From the NCBI RefSeq assembly GCF_007786455.1, contig NZ_VNJK01000002.1, forward strand, positions 522,495 through 586,494: 64,000 bases of DNA, given 5' to 3'. The DNA comes from Paenibacillus agilis (GTDB taxonomy: Bacteria > Bacillota > Bacilli > Paenibacillales > Paenibacillaceae). Positions 54,721 to 64,000 of the stretch are shown one piece after another. The position numbers and the translations under genes were made by a program. The first letter of the stretch is position 1; each line of letters opens with the position of its first letter. Below the pieces are notes generated by a model, which worked only from the letters and a program-made list of their open reading frames with translations, was not told the DNA's origin and ran no database searches.

Positions 54721-55833
54721 GTGTTCGTAAAGTCAGTATCTCTTCAACATTATCGCAACTATGAGACGATGGAGCTTGATACGAACAACAATGTGAATAT
54801 CTTCGTCGGCCGCAACGCCCAGGGGAAGACGAATCTGCTCGAATCGATCTTCGTACTTGCGCTGACGAAGTCACACAGAACAGCAAAGGATAGAGAGCTA
54901 ATTGCGTGGGATAAAGATCATACGCTATTGAAAGCTGCCGTTGAACGCAAGTATGGCACCTATAATCTAGAGCTGAACATTTCGAAGCAAGGCAAAAAGG
55001 CCAAATTGAATGGCTTGGAACAGAAGAAGCTGAGCAACTTTATAGGTTCGCTTAATGTCGTTATGTTCGCACCAGAGGATTTGGAAATTGTAAAGGGTGG
55101 ACCGAGCGTGAGACGCCGTTTTCTTGACATGGAAATTGGCCAAGTTCACCCTGGATATTTATATCATTTGCAGCAATATCAGAAGGTGCTCGTTCAGCGT
55201 AATAACTTGCTCAAGCAAATGTGGAACGACCGTAGTAGTGCCCATATGCAGATGCTCGAAGTATGGAATGAGCAGTTAGTAGAACATGGTGTTAAAATTG
55301 TAAAGAAACGGAAATACTATTTAAAGAAACTGCAAGTATGGGCTGAACGTATCCATGCAGGCATTACAAACGGACAAGAACAGCTCGCGATATCCTATGT
55401 TCCTTCCCTTGCGCTGGATGAGGATAACGAAGCTGTCTTATTCGAGCAATTTATGATAAAGTTATCACAAATGAACGATCAGGAAATTCGGCGCGGCATA
55501 ACTCTTGTCGGGCCGCACCGTGATGACCTCGCTTTTTCCATCAACGGCAAAGAAGTTCAAACGTACGGCTCGCAAGGTCAACAGCGTACAACTGCATTGT
55601 CGCTTAAGCTTGCCGAAATAGAATTCATGCATGAAGAGATTGGCGAATATCCTGTACTATTGCTGGATGACGTGCTTTCTGAACTGGATTCTTATCGACA
55701 AACACAGCTCATCGAAACTTTCCAAGAGAAAGTACAGACGTTTATTACAACGACAGGTATTGAGAGCATTCATGCGCATCGACTGCAAGATGCTAATGTG
55801 TTTCACGTGGAAAACGGGCAAGTCAGACGGTAA
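54721..55833 (+). CDS. recF: DNA replication and repair protein RecF
   Basis: 370 residues, SMC-like ATPase. FVKSVSLQHYRNYETMEL opening, Walker A GRNAQGKT (30-37), signature QGQQRTTALSLKLAE near 280, and Walker B LLLDDVLSELD near 308. It loads RecA at gapped DNA with RecO and RecR. GTG start three bases after yaaA, with AGAGGC upstream. Its last codons contain a near-parS sequence. Confidence 0.95.
   Translation: MFVKSVSLQHYRNYETMELDTNNNVNIFVGRNAQGKTNLLESIFVLALTKSHRTAKDRELIAWDKDHTLLKAAVERKYGTYNLELNISKQGKKAKLNGLEQKKLSNFIGSLNVVMFAPEDLEIVKGGPSVRRRFLDMEIGQVHPGYLYHLQQYQKVLVQRNNLLKQMWNDRSSAHMQMLEVWNEQLVEHGVKIVKKRKYYLKKLQVWAERIHAGITNGQEQLAISYVPSLALDEDNEAVLFEQFMIKLSQMNDQEIRRGITLVGPHRDDLAFSINGKEVQTYGSQGQQRTTALSLKLAEIEFMHEEIGEYPVLLLDDVLSELDSYRQTQLIETFQEKVQTFITTTGIESIHAHRLQDANVFHVENGQVRR
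55799..55814. promoter_or_regulatory. Degenerate parS-like site at the end of recF
   Basis: TGTTTCACGTGGAAAA matches parS at 14 of 16 positions with an intact CACGTG core. Confidence 0.35.
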
Positions 55834-55845
55834 GGAGTGGGTTAG

Positions 55846-58057
<2,212 letters not shown>

Positions 58058-58070
58058 TACACATATAAGT

Positions 58071-58095
58071 GCCCCAGCCAGTAATTGGTTGGGGC
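58071..58095 (+). terminator. Terminator of gyrB
   Basis: GCCCCAGCCA pairs with TTGGTTGGGGC (G-T pairs included), then TTTTATTT. Confidence 0.85.
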
Positions 58096-58123
58096 TTTTA
58101 TTTATGCTGGTACTAGACCATTC

Positions 58124-59023
58124 CTAGTCTTTACGGATTAACAAAGGTGTGGGAACGGGAGGAGCGGGACTTAGAGCAGGACGGGCACGGGCAACATTTT
58201 TAGCAGCAGTAGGATTGAGTTTCGCTTTAGACAGCGGTTGAGGTACGGGGTTGAACTGTGATTTTTTGATTGTACGTTTCAAAACTTGATAGCGAACATA
58301 ACTCATCATTTTCGAATACAGCTTCTTATTGGCATGGAATCGAAAAATATTTTTATCTGGCTGGGTATTCACTTCTAATATCCATGGTTTTAGCTGCTTA
58401 TCAAGGCCAATATCGATACCAAGCTCGATTAAGGTAGGAAAATGCTTGTTGAGGTGTTTGGCTGTTAGTAGAGCATTTTGCTCAAGCTGCTTTTTGAGTT
58501 CTTGAAGACGGTTCGGATCTGCATATTGCTTAAGAACAGAATCTACTTGATGCAGTGTACCCCCGCGATGATAGTTGGTAACGACTTTTCGAGGAGCTGC
58601 AACGCGTGCAAGCATACCTGTCATCTCCCAAGCATCACCCTTATTTCGTTGTACCATGATGCGAAGATCAAGGGGGCGTTTGTTATGAGTAAGTAAATGA
58701 ATGCCTTGTTGAATTAGGTATTTTTTTTTGCCGATAAAATGAGTCAAGCGTCCATACAGCTGATCAAATTGATCCCATCTCTCGCTAAACGTATCTTTCT
58801 GCAGTAGGTAAGAAGCTGAATGATTTATTAATCCAACTCGTATAATGCCGGCGCCACCAGTTCCCCCCTCAGGCTTAATATAGAGCATAGTATGCTTGTA
58901 AAGCATTTGATATAAATTTTCTGGTGAAAAGGATGTAGTTTCTGGTTGGAACACTTTTAGTCCTGCATGTTTGTCAATCGCTGCTGATTTTTTAAGTTTG
59001 CTGCGAACACGTCTTATGCGCAT
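58124..59023 (-). CDS. YheC/YheD-family ATP-grasp protein (spore-coat-associated type)
   Basis: About 299 residues. ATP-grasp features of the YheC/D family: LYQMLYKHTMLYIKPEGGTGGAGIIRVG near 36-65 (glycine-rich nucleotide loop), RPLDLRIMVQRNKGDAWEMTGMLARVA near 115-140, GGTLHQVDSVL, and the metal-binding end ELGIDIGLDKQLKPWILEVNTQPDK near 204-228. The last 40 residues are a Pro/Ala/Lys-rich tail (VARARPALSPAPPVPTPLL). Related Bacillus proteins associate with the endospore coat; substrate unknown. It stands on the minus strand between gyrB and gyrA, opposed to replication and to its neighbours. The ATG three codons in has proper spacing from GAGAAAGG. Confidence 0.85.
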   Translation of the reverse strand: MRIRRVRSKLKKSAAIDKHAGLKVFQPETTSFSPENLYQMLYKHTMLYIKPEGGTGGAGIIRVGLINHSASYLLQKDTFSERWDQFDQLYGRLTHFIGKKKYLIQQGIHLLTHNKRPLDLRIMVQRNKGDAWEMTGMLARVAAPRKVVTNYHRGGTLHQVDSVLKQYADPNRLQELKKQLEQNALLTAKHLNKHFPTLIELGIDIGLDKQLKPWILEVNTQPDKNIFRFHANKKLYSKMMSYVRYQVLKRTIKKSQFNPVPQPLSKAKLNPTAAKNVARARPALSPAPPVPTPLLIRKD

Positions 59024-59092
59024 CGTGTTCATCCTTTCTCGTTGATGGCATCGAAGTGATGATTTTATTCCGTATTTAGGCGGGATTCATGG

Positions 59093-59098
59093 TATAAT
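59093..59098 (+). promoter_or_regulatory. Extended -10 promoter, first leader unit before gyrA
   Basis: ATGGTATAAT (TGn plus TATAAT), 342 bases upstream of gyrA. The following ~100 bases can pair in part (ATCCG...GAACAA with TTGTTCGGAT). Confidence 0.4.
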
Positions 59099-59185
59099 AG
59101 TGTGTAGTTTAAAAAGACATCCGCTAAGGGCAAGAACAAACACCTAACTCCACTAGATTATTGTTCGGATATAGACGCTGCGGAA

Positions 59186-59210
59186 GGAAACGTTTAATTG
59201 TTTCCCTTTT
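59186..59210 (+). terminator. Terminator-like hairpin in the gyrA leader (first)
   Basis: GGAAAC/GTTTCC with an 8-base loop, then CTTTTG. Confidence 0.45.
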
Positions 59211-59226
59211 GTGAAAGTAATATAAT
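59198..59226 (+). promoter_or_regulatory. Promoter, second leader unit before gyrA
   Basis: -35 TTGTTT (59198-59203), 17 bases, -10 TATAAT (59221-59226). Confidence 0.55.
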
Positions 59227-59295
59227 ACAAGTAGCGATATATTAGGCTTTTTGAATTCATGTCAGTTGGGAGAGGCGGTGCTGCTTCCATTTTGG

Positions 59296-59313
59296 AACGG
59301 TGGCCGTTTTTTT
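59296..59313 (+). terminator. Terminator-like hairpin in the gyrA leader (second)
   Basis: AACGG-TGG-CCGTT followed by a seven-T run, 127 bases before gyrA. A TTCC/GGAA hairpin just upstream could compete with it. Confidence 0.5.
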
Positions 59314-59439
59314 GTGAGTTGAAATAAGACGGAATAGCTCGTTAAAGTTTCATGTGTTCATGGGGATAGATGATAGGTGAACAAGTGTTAGTCCCTAGGA
59401 AGCGGACGTTACAGACGATATTGTTAAAGGAGGTCCAGC

Positions 59440-61944
59440 ATGGCGGAAGAACAACAATCGCAAATCAAGGAACGTGATATTGGTACAGAGATGCGAGAAT
59501 CATTCCTCGACTATGCGATGAGCATCATCGTCAGCCGTGCACTGCCTGATGTGCGTGACGGATTGAAACCGGTACATCGCCGGATTCTGTATGCGATGTC
59601 AGAGTTAGGTATGACGCCGGACAAGCCTTATAAGAAGTCGGCGAGAATCGTTGGTGAGGTCATTGGTAAGTACCATCCTCACGGTGATTCAGCTGTATAC
59701 GAAACGATGGTTCGTATGGCACAGGACTTCTCACTGCGCTATATGCTAGTTGATGGGCACGGTAACTTTGGTTCCATTGATGGTGATATGGCTGCGGCTA
59801 TGCGTTATACGGAGGCGCGTTTATCAAAGATCGCAACAGAATTGCTGCGAGACTTGAATAAAGAAACGGTCGATTTTGCACCGAACTATGACGGTGAAGA
59901 GAAAGAGCCAATTGTGCTGCCAGCAAGATTCCCGAATCTACTCGTAAATGGATTGTCTGGTATTGCCGTTGGTATGGCAACTAACATCCCACCGCATAAC
60001 CTAACGGAAGTTATTAACGGGGTTCAAGCTTTAATTCATAATCCAGAATTAACACCGCTTGAGCTAATGGATTATATACAAGGCCCAGATTTCCCAACAT
60101 CAGGACTAATACTGGGCAGATCGGGTATACGTCAAGCATATGCTACAGGCCGTGGTTCGGTGACAATGCGCGCGCGTGCGGAGATTGAAGAGAATGGCGG
60201 CAAGGCACGCATTATCGTGCATGAGCTTCCTTATCAAGTTATCAAAGCTCGCCTAGTCGAAAAAATTGCAGAGCTTGTGCGTGAGAAGAAGATCGAAGGA
60301 ATAACGGATTTGCGTGATGAATCTGACCGTAATGGTATGCGAATCGTTATCGAGTTGCGTCGTGATGTGAATCCAAGTGTCGTTTTGAACAACTTGTACA
60401 AGCAGACGCCGATGCAATCCAACTTCGGTGTAAATATGATTGCACTCGTTAATAATGAACCGCGCATTTTGAACTTGCGAGATATGCTGTACTATTATTT
60501 ACAGCACCAAGTCGAAGTTATCCGTCGTCGTACAGAGTATGATTTGCGTAAAGCGGAAGCTCGTGCTCATATTTTGCAGGGTCTAATTATTGCATTGGAT
60601 CATATCGATGAGGTTATTGCTCTAATTCGCGCTTCTCATTCTGATGAGGTAGCACGTAATGGATTAATGGAGCGTTTCGAACTGAGCTATGAACAAGCTC
60701 AAGCGATTCTTGATATGCGCTTGCGTCGTTTGACTGGCTTGGAGCGTGAGAAGCTCGAAGAAGAGTTTAACGAACTAATGAAGAAAATTGCAGAGTACAA
60801 GGAAATTCTAGCGAGTGAACAACTTGTTCTGCAAATTATTCATGAAGAGCTCGAAGAAATTAAGCAGAAGTTCGGTGACGAGCGTCGTACGGAGATTACA
60901 ATCGGTGAAGACAGCATTTTGGATGAGGACTTGATTCCTCGTGAAGATGTTATCATCACGATTACACATAGCGGTTATATTAAACGTTTGCCTGCTACGA
61001 CTTATCGTAGTCAGAAGCGGGGCGGACGCGGTGTAATGGGTATGGATACGAAGGAAGATGACTTTGTTGAGCACTTGTTCTTAACGGATTCTCATCATTA
61101 TTTGATGATATTCACGAACAAAGGAAAAGTGTATCGGATCAAAGCGTATGAGATTCCTGACTTAAGCCGTACTGCACGCGGAACGCCGATTATCAATCTA
61201 ATTCAGATTGAGCAAGGTGAAACGATTAACGCGGTTATCCCAGTGGAATCGTTCGACAGTAATCAGTATCTGTTCTTCGCTACTCGTCAGGGTATCGTGA
61301 AGAAGACTCCACTTGATGATTACGTCAACATCCGTAAAGGCGGTCTAATTGCGATCAATTTGCGTGAAGATGATGATCTTATCGGTGTACGTCTAACAGA
61401 TGGCGAGCAAGAAGTCATTATGGGAACGAACACAGGTATGTCGATTCGATTCTCTGAAAAAGATGTTCGTTCGATGGGACGTAGTGCGACCGGGGTTAAG
61501 GGTATTACTCTTGATGAAGGCAACTATGTCATCGATATGGATATCGTAGATGAGAATAACGATGTATTGATCGTTACAGCTAAAGGCTATGGTAAACGCA
61601 CACCAACTACAGAGTACCGTTCTCAGTCTCGTGGTGGTAAAGGTATTAAGACGATTAACGTTACAGAGAAAAATGGTGCTGTCGTAGGTTTGAAAATTGT
61701 ACAAGATGAAGATGATCTTATGGTCATTACAGCTTCTGGTACAATTATACGGACAAGTATCGCTGGTATTTCTCAAATGGGTCGTTATGCTCAAGGTGTT
61801 AAAGTCATTAACATCCGCGATGAGGATACGGTATCTACCGTGACACGTTGCAGCAAGAATGAAGAGGAAACTTTCCCTGAAGATATAGACGGTGAGCTAT
61901 CTGTAGAAGGAGCTGCTCCAGAAGTAGACGGCAGCACAGAGTAA
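59440..61944 (+). CDS. gyrA: DNA gyrase subunit A
   Basis: 834 residues. Catalytic Tyr123 in RYTEARLSK; the quinolone region reads [10 protein letters not shown] (79-88), with Ser84 and Glu88 in the susceptible form; the GyrA box QKRGGRG is at about 527-533 and the C-terminal beta-pinwheel repeats ([37 protein letters not shown]) follow; the tail is acidic. It cuts and rejoins DNA in the gyrase tetramer. AAAGGAGG lies seven bases before the ATG. Confidence 0.97.
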   Translation: MAEEQQSQIKERDIGTEMRESFLDYAMSIIVSRALPDVRDGLKPVHRRILYAMSELGMTPDKPYKKSARIVGEVIGKYHPHGDSAVYETMVRMAQDFSLRYMLVDGHGNFGSIDGDMAAAMRYTEARLSKIATELLRDLNKETVDFAPNYDGEEKEPIVLPARFPNLLVNGLSGIAVGMATNIPPHNLTEVINGVQALIHNPELTPLELMDYIQGPDFPTSGLILGRSGIRQAYATGRGSVTMRARAEIEENGGKARIIVHELPYQVIKARLVEKIAELVREKKIEGITDLRDESDRNGMRIVIELRRDVNPSVVLNNLYKQTPMQSNFGVNMIALVNNEPRILNLRDMLYYYLQHQVEVIRRRTEYDLRKAEARAHILQGLIIALDHIDEVIALIRASHSDEVARNGLMERFELSYEQAQAILDMRLRRLTGLEREKLEEEFNELMKKIAEYKEILASEQLVLQIIHEELEEIKQKFGDERRTEITIGEDSILDEDLIPREDVIITITHSGYIKRLPATTYRSQKRGGRGVMGMDTKEDDFVEHLFLTDSHHYLMIFTNKGKVYRIKAYEIPDLSRTARGTPIINLIQIEQGETINAVIPVESFDSNQYLFFATRQGIVKKTPLDDYVNIRKGGLIAINLREDDDLIGVRLTDGEQEVIMGTNTGMSIRFSEKDVRSMGRSATGVKGITLDEGNYVIDMDIVDENNDVLIVTAKGYGKRTPTTEYRSQSRGGKGIKTINVTEKNGAVVGLKIVQDEDDLMVITASGTIIRTSIAGISQMGRYAQGVKVINIRDEDTVSTVTRCSKNEEETFPEDIDGELSVEGAAPEVDGSTE

Positions 61945-62012
61945 TCTATGCGGCAGTTAACTATAAATAGCTCTATCCATAGATGAGGACACGGTATTAG
62001 CTTCGTCCTACG

Positions 62013-62058
62013 CGTGAAGGCGGCGTACCTGTAAGGTACATCGTCTTCACGTTTTTTT
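62013..62058 (+). terminator. Terminator of gyrA
   Basis: CGTGAAG...CGTACCT and its partner AGGTACAT...CTTCACG, then seven T. Confidence 0.9.
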
Positions 62059-62118
62059 ATTACCTAACATTCGGATGAGTAGCACGTACTTAAATTAGAT
62101 CGTGGGAGTGTGGAAGCT

Positions 62119-63264
62119 ATGTCTATGTTGCCAATCGCACAGATTAAACTGGGGGATTGTTTGAGTAAGGATGTATGCTCCGAGCTTGGTGGCATCATCA
62201 TGCCTAAAGGACGTGTATTGACGGAACGTGATATCGAAGTACTCGATGCTTTTATGATCAAGCATGTTCATATTAATCCCAAAAAGGGAATGGAGACAGC
62301 TAAACCTGCTTCAACTAAGACAGCTATTTCTAAAGAGCAGCAAACTAAACCAGTTGAGCAAGTATCAGAGATTGATACAACTGAACTGGATATGAAACCC
62401 CCAAGTGATGACCAACCATTTCACTTAGCTTGGGCAGAGTTAGCTAAACTAATGTCGCAGGTATTGATTATGGCTCGTGCTAATCAAATACCAACAATGG
62501 AGATGCGCAAGCTATTAAGACCTTTAATTGATCAAATAAAAGAATATAAGCCCTTAGCTGTTCAAACGTATATAAAAGAAATTGATCAAGATCTTTCTAC
62601 GAACTTTTTAATACATAAATCTATTGCAGTCGCACTTACAACATACTTAATAGGTCATTGGAACGGTTGTTCTGAAAAAGAAGGCATGCAAATTGCCCTT
62701 GCAGGTTTACTTCACGATATAGGGAAAGTAAAAGTAGATGAAGATGTTCTTCGCAAAAAAGAATCTCTCACAGAAGTGGAGCAAACTGAAGTTCGTCGTC
62801 ATACGCTTTACGGCTATGAAATACTGCGTTCTGCCAACATGATAACCGAAGGCGTAAAACTAGCTGCTCTTCAGCATCATGAACGGCTTGATGGCAGTGG
62901 TTACCCATTGAGAATTATGAGTGATCAAATTCATCCATATGCAAAAATGGTAGCTATTGCAGATATGTTCCATGCTATGACGCAGAATCGCAGCTATCGT
63001 AAGGCTGCTTCCCCTTATGTTGTATTGGAGCAATTACACCGCCAAGCATTTGGTAAGCTTGATCCGCAAATGGTACAAGTATTTATTCAAAAGCTTACCC
63101 TGCTTACACAAGGTACCCTTGTTGAATTAAATGATGGACGAACTGGTGAGATTGTATTTACAGATAGTATTTATCCTACGAGACCTTGGGTTTCAGTAGA
63201 GGGAGCAATAATACGTCTAGCAGAGGAAAGACAACTACATATTGAAAAAGTTATATCGGAATAG
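62119..63264 (+). CDS. HD-GYP domain protein (putative cyclic-di-GMP phosphodiesterase)
   Basis: About 381 residues. A short N-terminal domain (IKLGDCLSKDVCSELGGIIMPKGRVLTERDIEVLDAFMI) common in Bacillales HD-GYP proteins, a polar linker (about 60-95), a helical segment, and the HD-GYP domain: LLHDIGKVKV near 201-210, HTLYGYEIL near 231, HHERLDGSGYP near 256-266, and DMFHAMTQNRSYR near 288. The metal ligands and GYP are intact, so c-di-GMP hydrolysis is likely. The start among three nearby candidates (62110 GTG, 62119 ATG, 62125 ATG) is uncertain. Confidence 0.87.
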   Translation: MSMLPIAQIKLGDCLSKDVCSELGGIIMPKGRVLTERDIEVLDAFMIKHVHINPKKGMETAKPASTKTAISKEQQTKPVEQVSEIDTTELDMKPPSDDQPFHLAWAELAKLMSQVLIMARANQIPTMEMRKLLRPLIDQIKEYKPLAVQTYIKEIDQDLSTNFLIHKSIAVALTTYLIGHWNGCSEKEGMQIALAGLLHDIGKVKVDEDVLRKKESLTEVEQTEVRRHTLYGYEILRSANMITEGVKLAALQHHERLDGSGYPLRIMSDQIHPYAKMVAIADMFHAMTQNRSYRKAASPYVVLEQLHRQAFGKLDPQMVQVFIQKLTLLTQGTLVELNDGRTGEIVFTDSIYPTRPWVSVEGAIIRLAEERQLHIEKVISE

Positions 63265-63339
63265 TTAAATCGTTTCATCATGAACGTATTTTGTTTTATT
63301 GCTTGTATGTAAAAGAAGCAAGGCAATTAAAAAGTTAAT

Positions 63340-63387
63340 AAACCGCTATTTTGAATTGTGAAGCGAATACTAATCAAGTAGCGGTTT
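63340..63387 (+). terminator. Hairpin terminator after the HD-GYP gene
   Basis: AAACCGCTA pairs with TAGCGGTTT around a 30-base loop; only a weak T-rich tract follows. Confidence 0.45.
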
Positions 63388-63454
63388 CATTGTATCTTTA
63401 GTAGCTTAAAAGTTGATAATATATTACGCCCATTATTTGGAGAGGTTTGTAGTA

Positions 63455-63483
63455 TTGAAGTTTCTAGATCGCCATGGTATATT
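63455..63483 (+). promoter_or_regulatory. rrn promoter P1
   Basis: -35 TTGAAG (63455-63460), 17 bases, -10 TATATT (63478-63483). Confidence 0.5.
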
Positions 63484-63582
63484 ATATTTCCGCCACCGAG
63501 AGGAAGCGGTTGAGACAAGCTAAATCAAACAGCAGTTTGAAGCACAGTGAAAACAAGCTTCAAATAAAGTTTTAAAAAAAGC

Positions 63583-63611
63583 TTGACTCGAAAGAATGAA
63601 AATGATATATT
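63583..63611 (+). promoter_or_regulatory. rrn promoter P2
   Basis: -35 TTGACT (63583-63588), 17 bases, -10 TATATT (63606-63611). The leader after it holds a boxA-like TGTTCTTTGAAAACTGAAC at about 63689-63707, typical for antitermination of rRNA. Confidence 0.75.
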
Positions 63612-63780
63612 ATAAAGGTCGCCACTGAGAAACACGGCAGACAAGAGCGAAAGAAAACGAATCGAAAGATGAGTGATCTGAGCCGAATTGTTCTTTGAAA
63701 ACTGAACAACGAGTGAAACGTTTGATATAAGAAATTCAGCAATGAATTTCGTCAGCATTACAAATGAGCAAGTCAAACAC

Positions 63781-64000
63781 TTTTATGGAGAGTTTGATCC
63801 TGGCTCAGGACGAACGCTGGCGGCGTGCCTAATACATGCAAGTCGAGCGGACTTGATGGAGTGCTTGCACTCCTGATGGTTAGCGGCGGACGGGTGAGTA
63901 ACACGTAGGCAACCTGCCTGTAAGACTGGGATAACTACCGGAAACGGTAGCTAATACCGGATAGGCTTTTTCCTCGCCTGAGGGAGAAGAGAAAGACGGA
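63781..64000 (+). rRNA. 16S ribosomal RNA, 5' part
   Basis: Begins TTTTATGGAGAGTTTGATCC, the conserved 16S 5' end, followed by GGCGGCGTGCCTAATACATGC and the variable region V1 (GGACTTGATGGAGTGCTTGCACTCC). It runs off the right edge after 220 bases. V1 and V2 look like Paenibacillus. Expected to be followed by 23S and 5S. Confidence 0.97.

Overview
The window is from a spore-forming, low-to-mid-GC Gram-positive of the Bacillales, most likely a Paenibacillus or close relative. Reasons: the gene order around oriC (rpmH, dnaA, dnaN, yaaA, recF, remB, gyrB, gyrA, rrn on one side; rnpA, spoIIIJ, jag, mnmE, mnmG, rsmG, noc, parAB on the other), sporulation-linked genes (spoIIIJ, yyaC, a YheC/D coat-type ATP-grasp gene), a complete walRKHIJ-htrC cluster, and the 5' end of a 16S rRNA gene of Paenibacillus type. 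The genus call is inference.

Layout. 1-5.1 kb: the end of a chemotaxis receptor gene with a SigD-like promoter, then a Fur-box-controlled iron-type ABC uptake operon that ends in an unusual protein with two amidotransferase-like domains. 5.2-6.7 kb: a DUF1904 gene and an alpha/beta hydrolase. 6.7-10.76 kb: a mosaic accessory region lying against the 3' end of rlmH. It is cut by four direct repeats of the last ~15 bp of rlmH (6726, 9000, 10343, 10748), the same place and core used by staphylococcal SCC elements. The three intervals carry an AT-rich ABC-F gene with a broken AraC-type gene, a dehydrogenase-family protein lacking two conserved histidines, and decayed coding sequence. 10.7-20.6 kb: rlmH, patB, a cluster of DnaA boxes, a CxxH/CxxC protein, htrC and walJIHKR. 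20.9-34.9 kb: an M23 peptidase, a linker-rich membrane protein, purA with PurR boxes, dnaC, rplI, gdpP, yybS, MazG-like, CBS, LCP and DUF421 genes, then rpsR-ssb-rpsF. 35-40.4 kb: YjzC-like, an unassigned structured RNA candidate, a secreted beta/gamma-crystallin protein, tRNA-Ser, DUF951, MscS, DUF3343, yyaC, DUF4446 and a cysteine-desulfurase-family gene.

40.6-64 kb: the origin region. parB, parA and noc with two consensus parS sites, then rsmG, mnmG, mnmE, jag, spoIIIJ, rnpA and rpmH all run away from the origin on the minus strand. oriC is bipartite: DnaA boxes upstream of dnaA, and boxes plus a DnaA-trio element and AT-rich stretch between dnaA and dnaN. A 41-codon reading frame with a ribosome site lies inside the upstream half. 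To the right, dnaA through gyrA, an HD-GYP gene and the rRNA operon are on the plus strand, so both arms are co-oriented with replication. The main exception is the yheC-like gene, inverted between gyrB and gyrA.

Functionally the window joins replication start and segregation (dnaA, dnaN, parABS, noc, gyrase, dnaC), cell-wall control (wal system, M23 peptidase, LCP protein), c-di-AMP turnover (gdpP) and translation or tRNA modification (mnmEG, rsmG, rlmH, rnpA, ribosomal proteins). The most novel part is the rlmH-side mosaic of SCC-like attachment sites without an intact recombinase.
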